This document shows positions 63,120-64,000 of a stretch of 64,000 bases of DNA, in pieces. Source of the DNA: Bacteroidota bacterium (lineage in GTDB: Bacteria; Bacteroidota; Bacteroidia; B-17B0; Aurantibacillaceae); assembly GCA_963169355.1 (NCBI GenBank), contig CAUJCR010000031.1, forward strand, positions 1-64,000, given 5' to 3'. A model generated the notes under the pieces. It saw nothing but the letters and a program-made list of their open reading frames with translations, searched no databases and had not been told where the DNA came from. Position 1 is the first letter of the stretch, and each line of letters opens with the position of its first letter. A program made the translations under genes and the position numbers.

Positions 63120-64000
63120 TTAATGATTCACAATTAATTTTAATGTGGTTTCTTGTTTTTCTATTTCTAGCCTAATAAAATATACTCCTGAAGGAATATG
63201 TTTAGTCTCGAAACTAAATTGTTGGTGTCCTTGTTCGTATTTTGCTTCATGAATTATATCAGTAACTTTTTCTCCTAACACATTATACAAAGCAGCTTTG
63301 ATATTTGCTGTATTATTTAAGTTAAATGCAAGGTAACTTATTTGTGTAGATGGATTTGGATAAAGGTTGATATTACCTTTTATTTGGGTTAATTGATGAA
63401 TAGATGATGTAATACCAGTTGGATTTATGTACATAGAATCTACCACAAAATCAAGATTGTTAAATGTTGTAGAGCCTGTATTTATAACACGATGGTAAGT
63501 GCTACTTGTATCAAGTCCTGGGATGTCAACCATAATAAAATACGATTCTCCAGTTAAATTATCAGGTAATCCTGTTAAAGTGTATGTCCCATTTACATCT
63601 GTTGTTGTTTGTACTAACATTTGCCCGCCTGGGTTACGTCCTCCTTTTACAATGATACCTCCAATGGGTTGTCCTGGTGCAGTTGGCTTAAACTCATTAA
63701 AAGCTAATCGTTGCCCAAAGCCTATACCTTCAGTAATTGTTCCACTTAATTGACCAGAGCCTGGCGTAAATGTTGCTAAAGGAATAATTTTAATATCCTG
63801 ATTTGTATTATTTGTGCATCCATGTGAAATAATGGTTGCATCTTGCCACGTAGTTGAACTATCGGCATAAGTAATTTGTAGATTAGTTGCAGTAGGCGTT
63901 GCTCTAATAATGTATTGTCCACTGTCAACACTCGGAAAATTATAACTACTAGCCAATGAAACAGTTGTTAATGAATCCCATTTACTTAAATAAGAAGTGT
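63120..64000 (-). CDS. type IX-secreted protein, C-terminal part (5' end outside window)
   Basis: The frame stays open to the right edge, so only the last 293 or so residues are seen; the TTG at 63954-63956 is not the true start. Visible parts: YIIRATPTATNLQITYADSS, a prealbumin/carboxypeptidase-like regulatory domain (LSGTITEGIGFGQRL, TTTDVNGTYTLTGLPDNLTG, ESYFIMVDIPGLD) and a type IX sorting domain (GNINLYPNPSTQISYLAFNL, ALYNVLGEKVTDIIHEAKYE, SGVYFIRLEIEKQETTLKLI). It is a surface or released protein whose main domain lies outside the window. Confidence 0.85.
   Translation of the reverse strand, partial: TSYLSKWDSLTTVSLASSYNFPSVDSGQYIIRATPTATNLQITYADSSTTWQDATIISHGCTNNTNQDIKIIPLATFTPGSGQLSGTITEGIGFGQRLAFNEFKPTAPGQPIGGIIVKGGRNPGGQMLVQTTTDVNGTYTLTGLPDNLTGESYFIMVDIPGLDTSSTYHRVINTGSTTFNNLDFVVDSMYINPTGITSSIHQLTQIKGNINLYPNPSTQISYLAFNLNNTANIKAALYNVLGEKVTDIIHEAKYEQGHQQFSFETKHIPSGVYFIRLEIEKQETTLKLIVNH

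Overview
The window comes from a low-G+C member of the Bacteroidota. The evidence is four proteins ending in type IX secretion (PorSS) sorting domains, TonB-dependent receptors with carboxypeptidase-like regulatory domains, a GLPGLI-family protein, a DUF5723-like protein, the futalosine-pathway enzyme MqnA, no Shine-Dalgarno sequences, and repeated TAnnTTTG promoter boxes of the Bacteroidota type. I cannot name the genus. The DNA is compact: several convergent gene pairs end within a few bases of each other or overlap.

Layout. 1-13 kb: housekeeping genes, namely a DUF1599 protein and folP, a PlsC-like acyltransferase, an SPFH-GYF protein, a BaiN/HI0933-like flavoprotein, a formimidoylglutamase-like ureohydrolase, a fused E1 alpha-beta 2-oxoacid dehydrogenase and rarA. 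13-19 kb: a cell-surface cluster (lipoprotein, DUF5723-like protein, secreted propeller-like protein, GT39-type transferase). 19-27 kb, minus strand: mqnA, a SerA-like dehydrogenase, a MoxR ATPase, three SurA/PpiC-like envelope chaperones and a TlpA-like thioredoxin. 27-34 kb: a nucleic-acid scavenging operon (lamin-tail protein, TonB receptor, secreted endonuclease I) behind a structured leader. 34-37 kb: a TonB receptor with its GLPGLI partner.

37.3-43.6 kb is an accessory island between that receptor and gapA. It holds an operon of a single-chain type IIG restriction-modification enzyme and a coiled-coil TIR protein, a G+C-richer inverted-repeat element, and a BRO-N/Fic fusion gene. The Fic gene lies between two nearly identical 45-51 bp direct repeats, one of which abuts the gapA stop codon. 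An in-frame scrap resembling the C-terminus of another restriction methyltransferase precedes it. This is the best place in the window for a defence system.

44.7-56.5 kb is an ABC-transporter-dependent glycan cluster: Wzm/Wzt, a LbH acyltransferase, a TIGR04325-type methyltransferase, FdtA/FdtB-type dTDP-amino-sugar enzymes, several glycosyltransferases and a GT11 fucosyltransferase. 56.5-63.1 kb is a sulfur and methionine unit: promoter, SAM riboswitch, an unannotated 41-codon ORF ending in a Met/Cys-rich tail, then metY, metX and hom, followed by cysD and cysN with their own promoter. The pairing of a SAM riboswitch with a Met/Cys-rich leader ORF is the most striking regulatory observation. 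The window ends inside a type IX-secreted protein on the minus strand.
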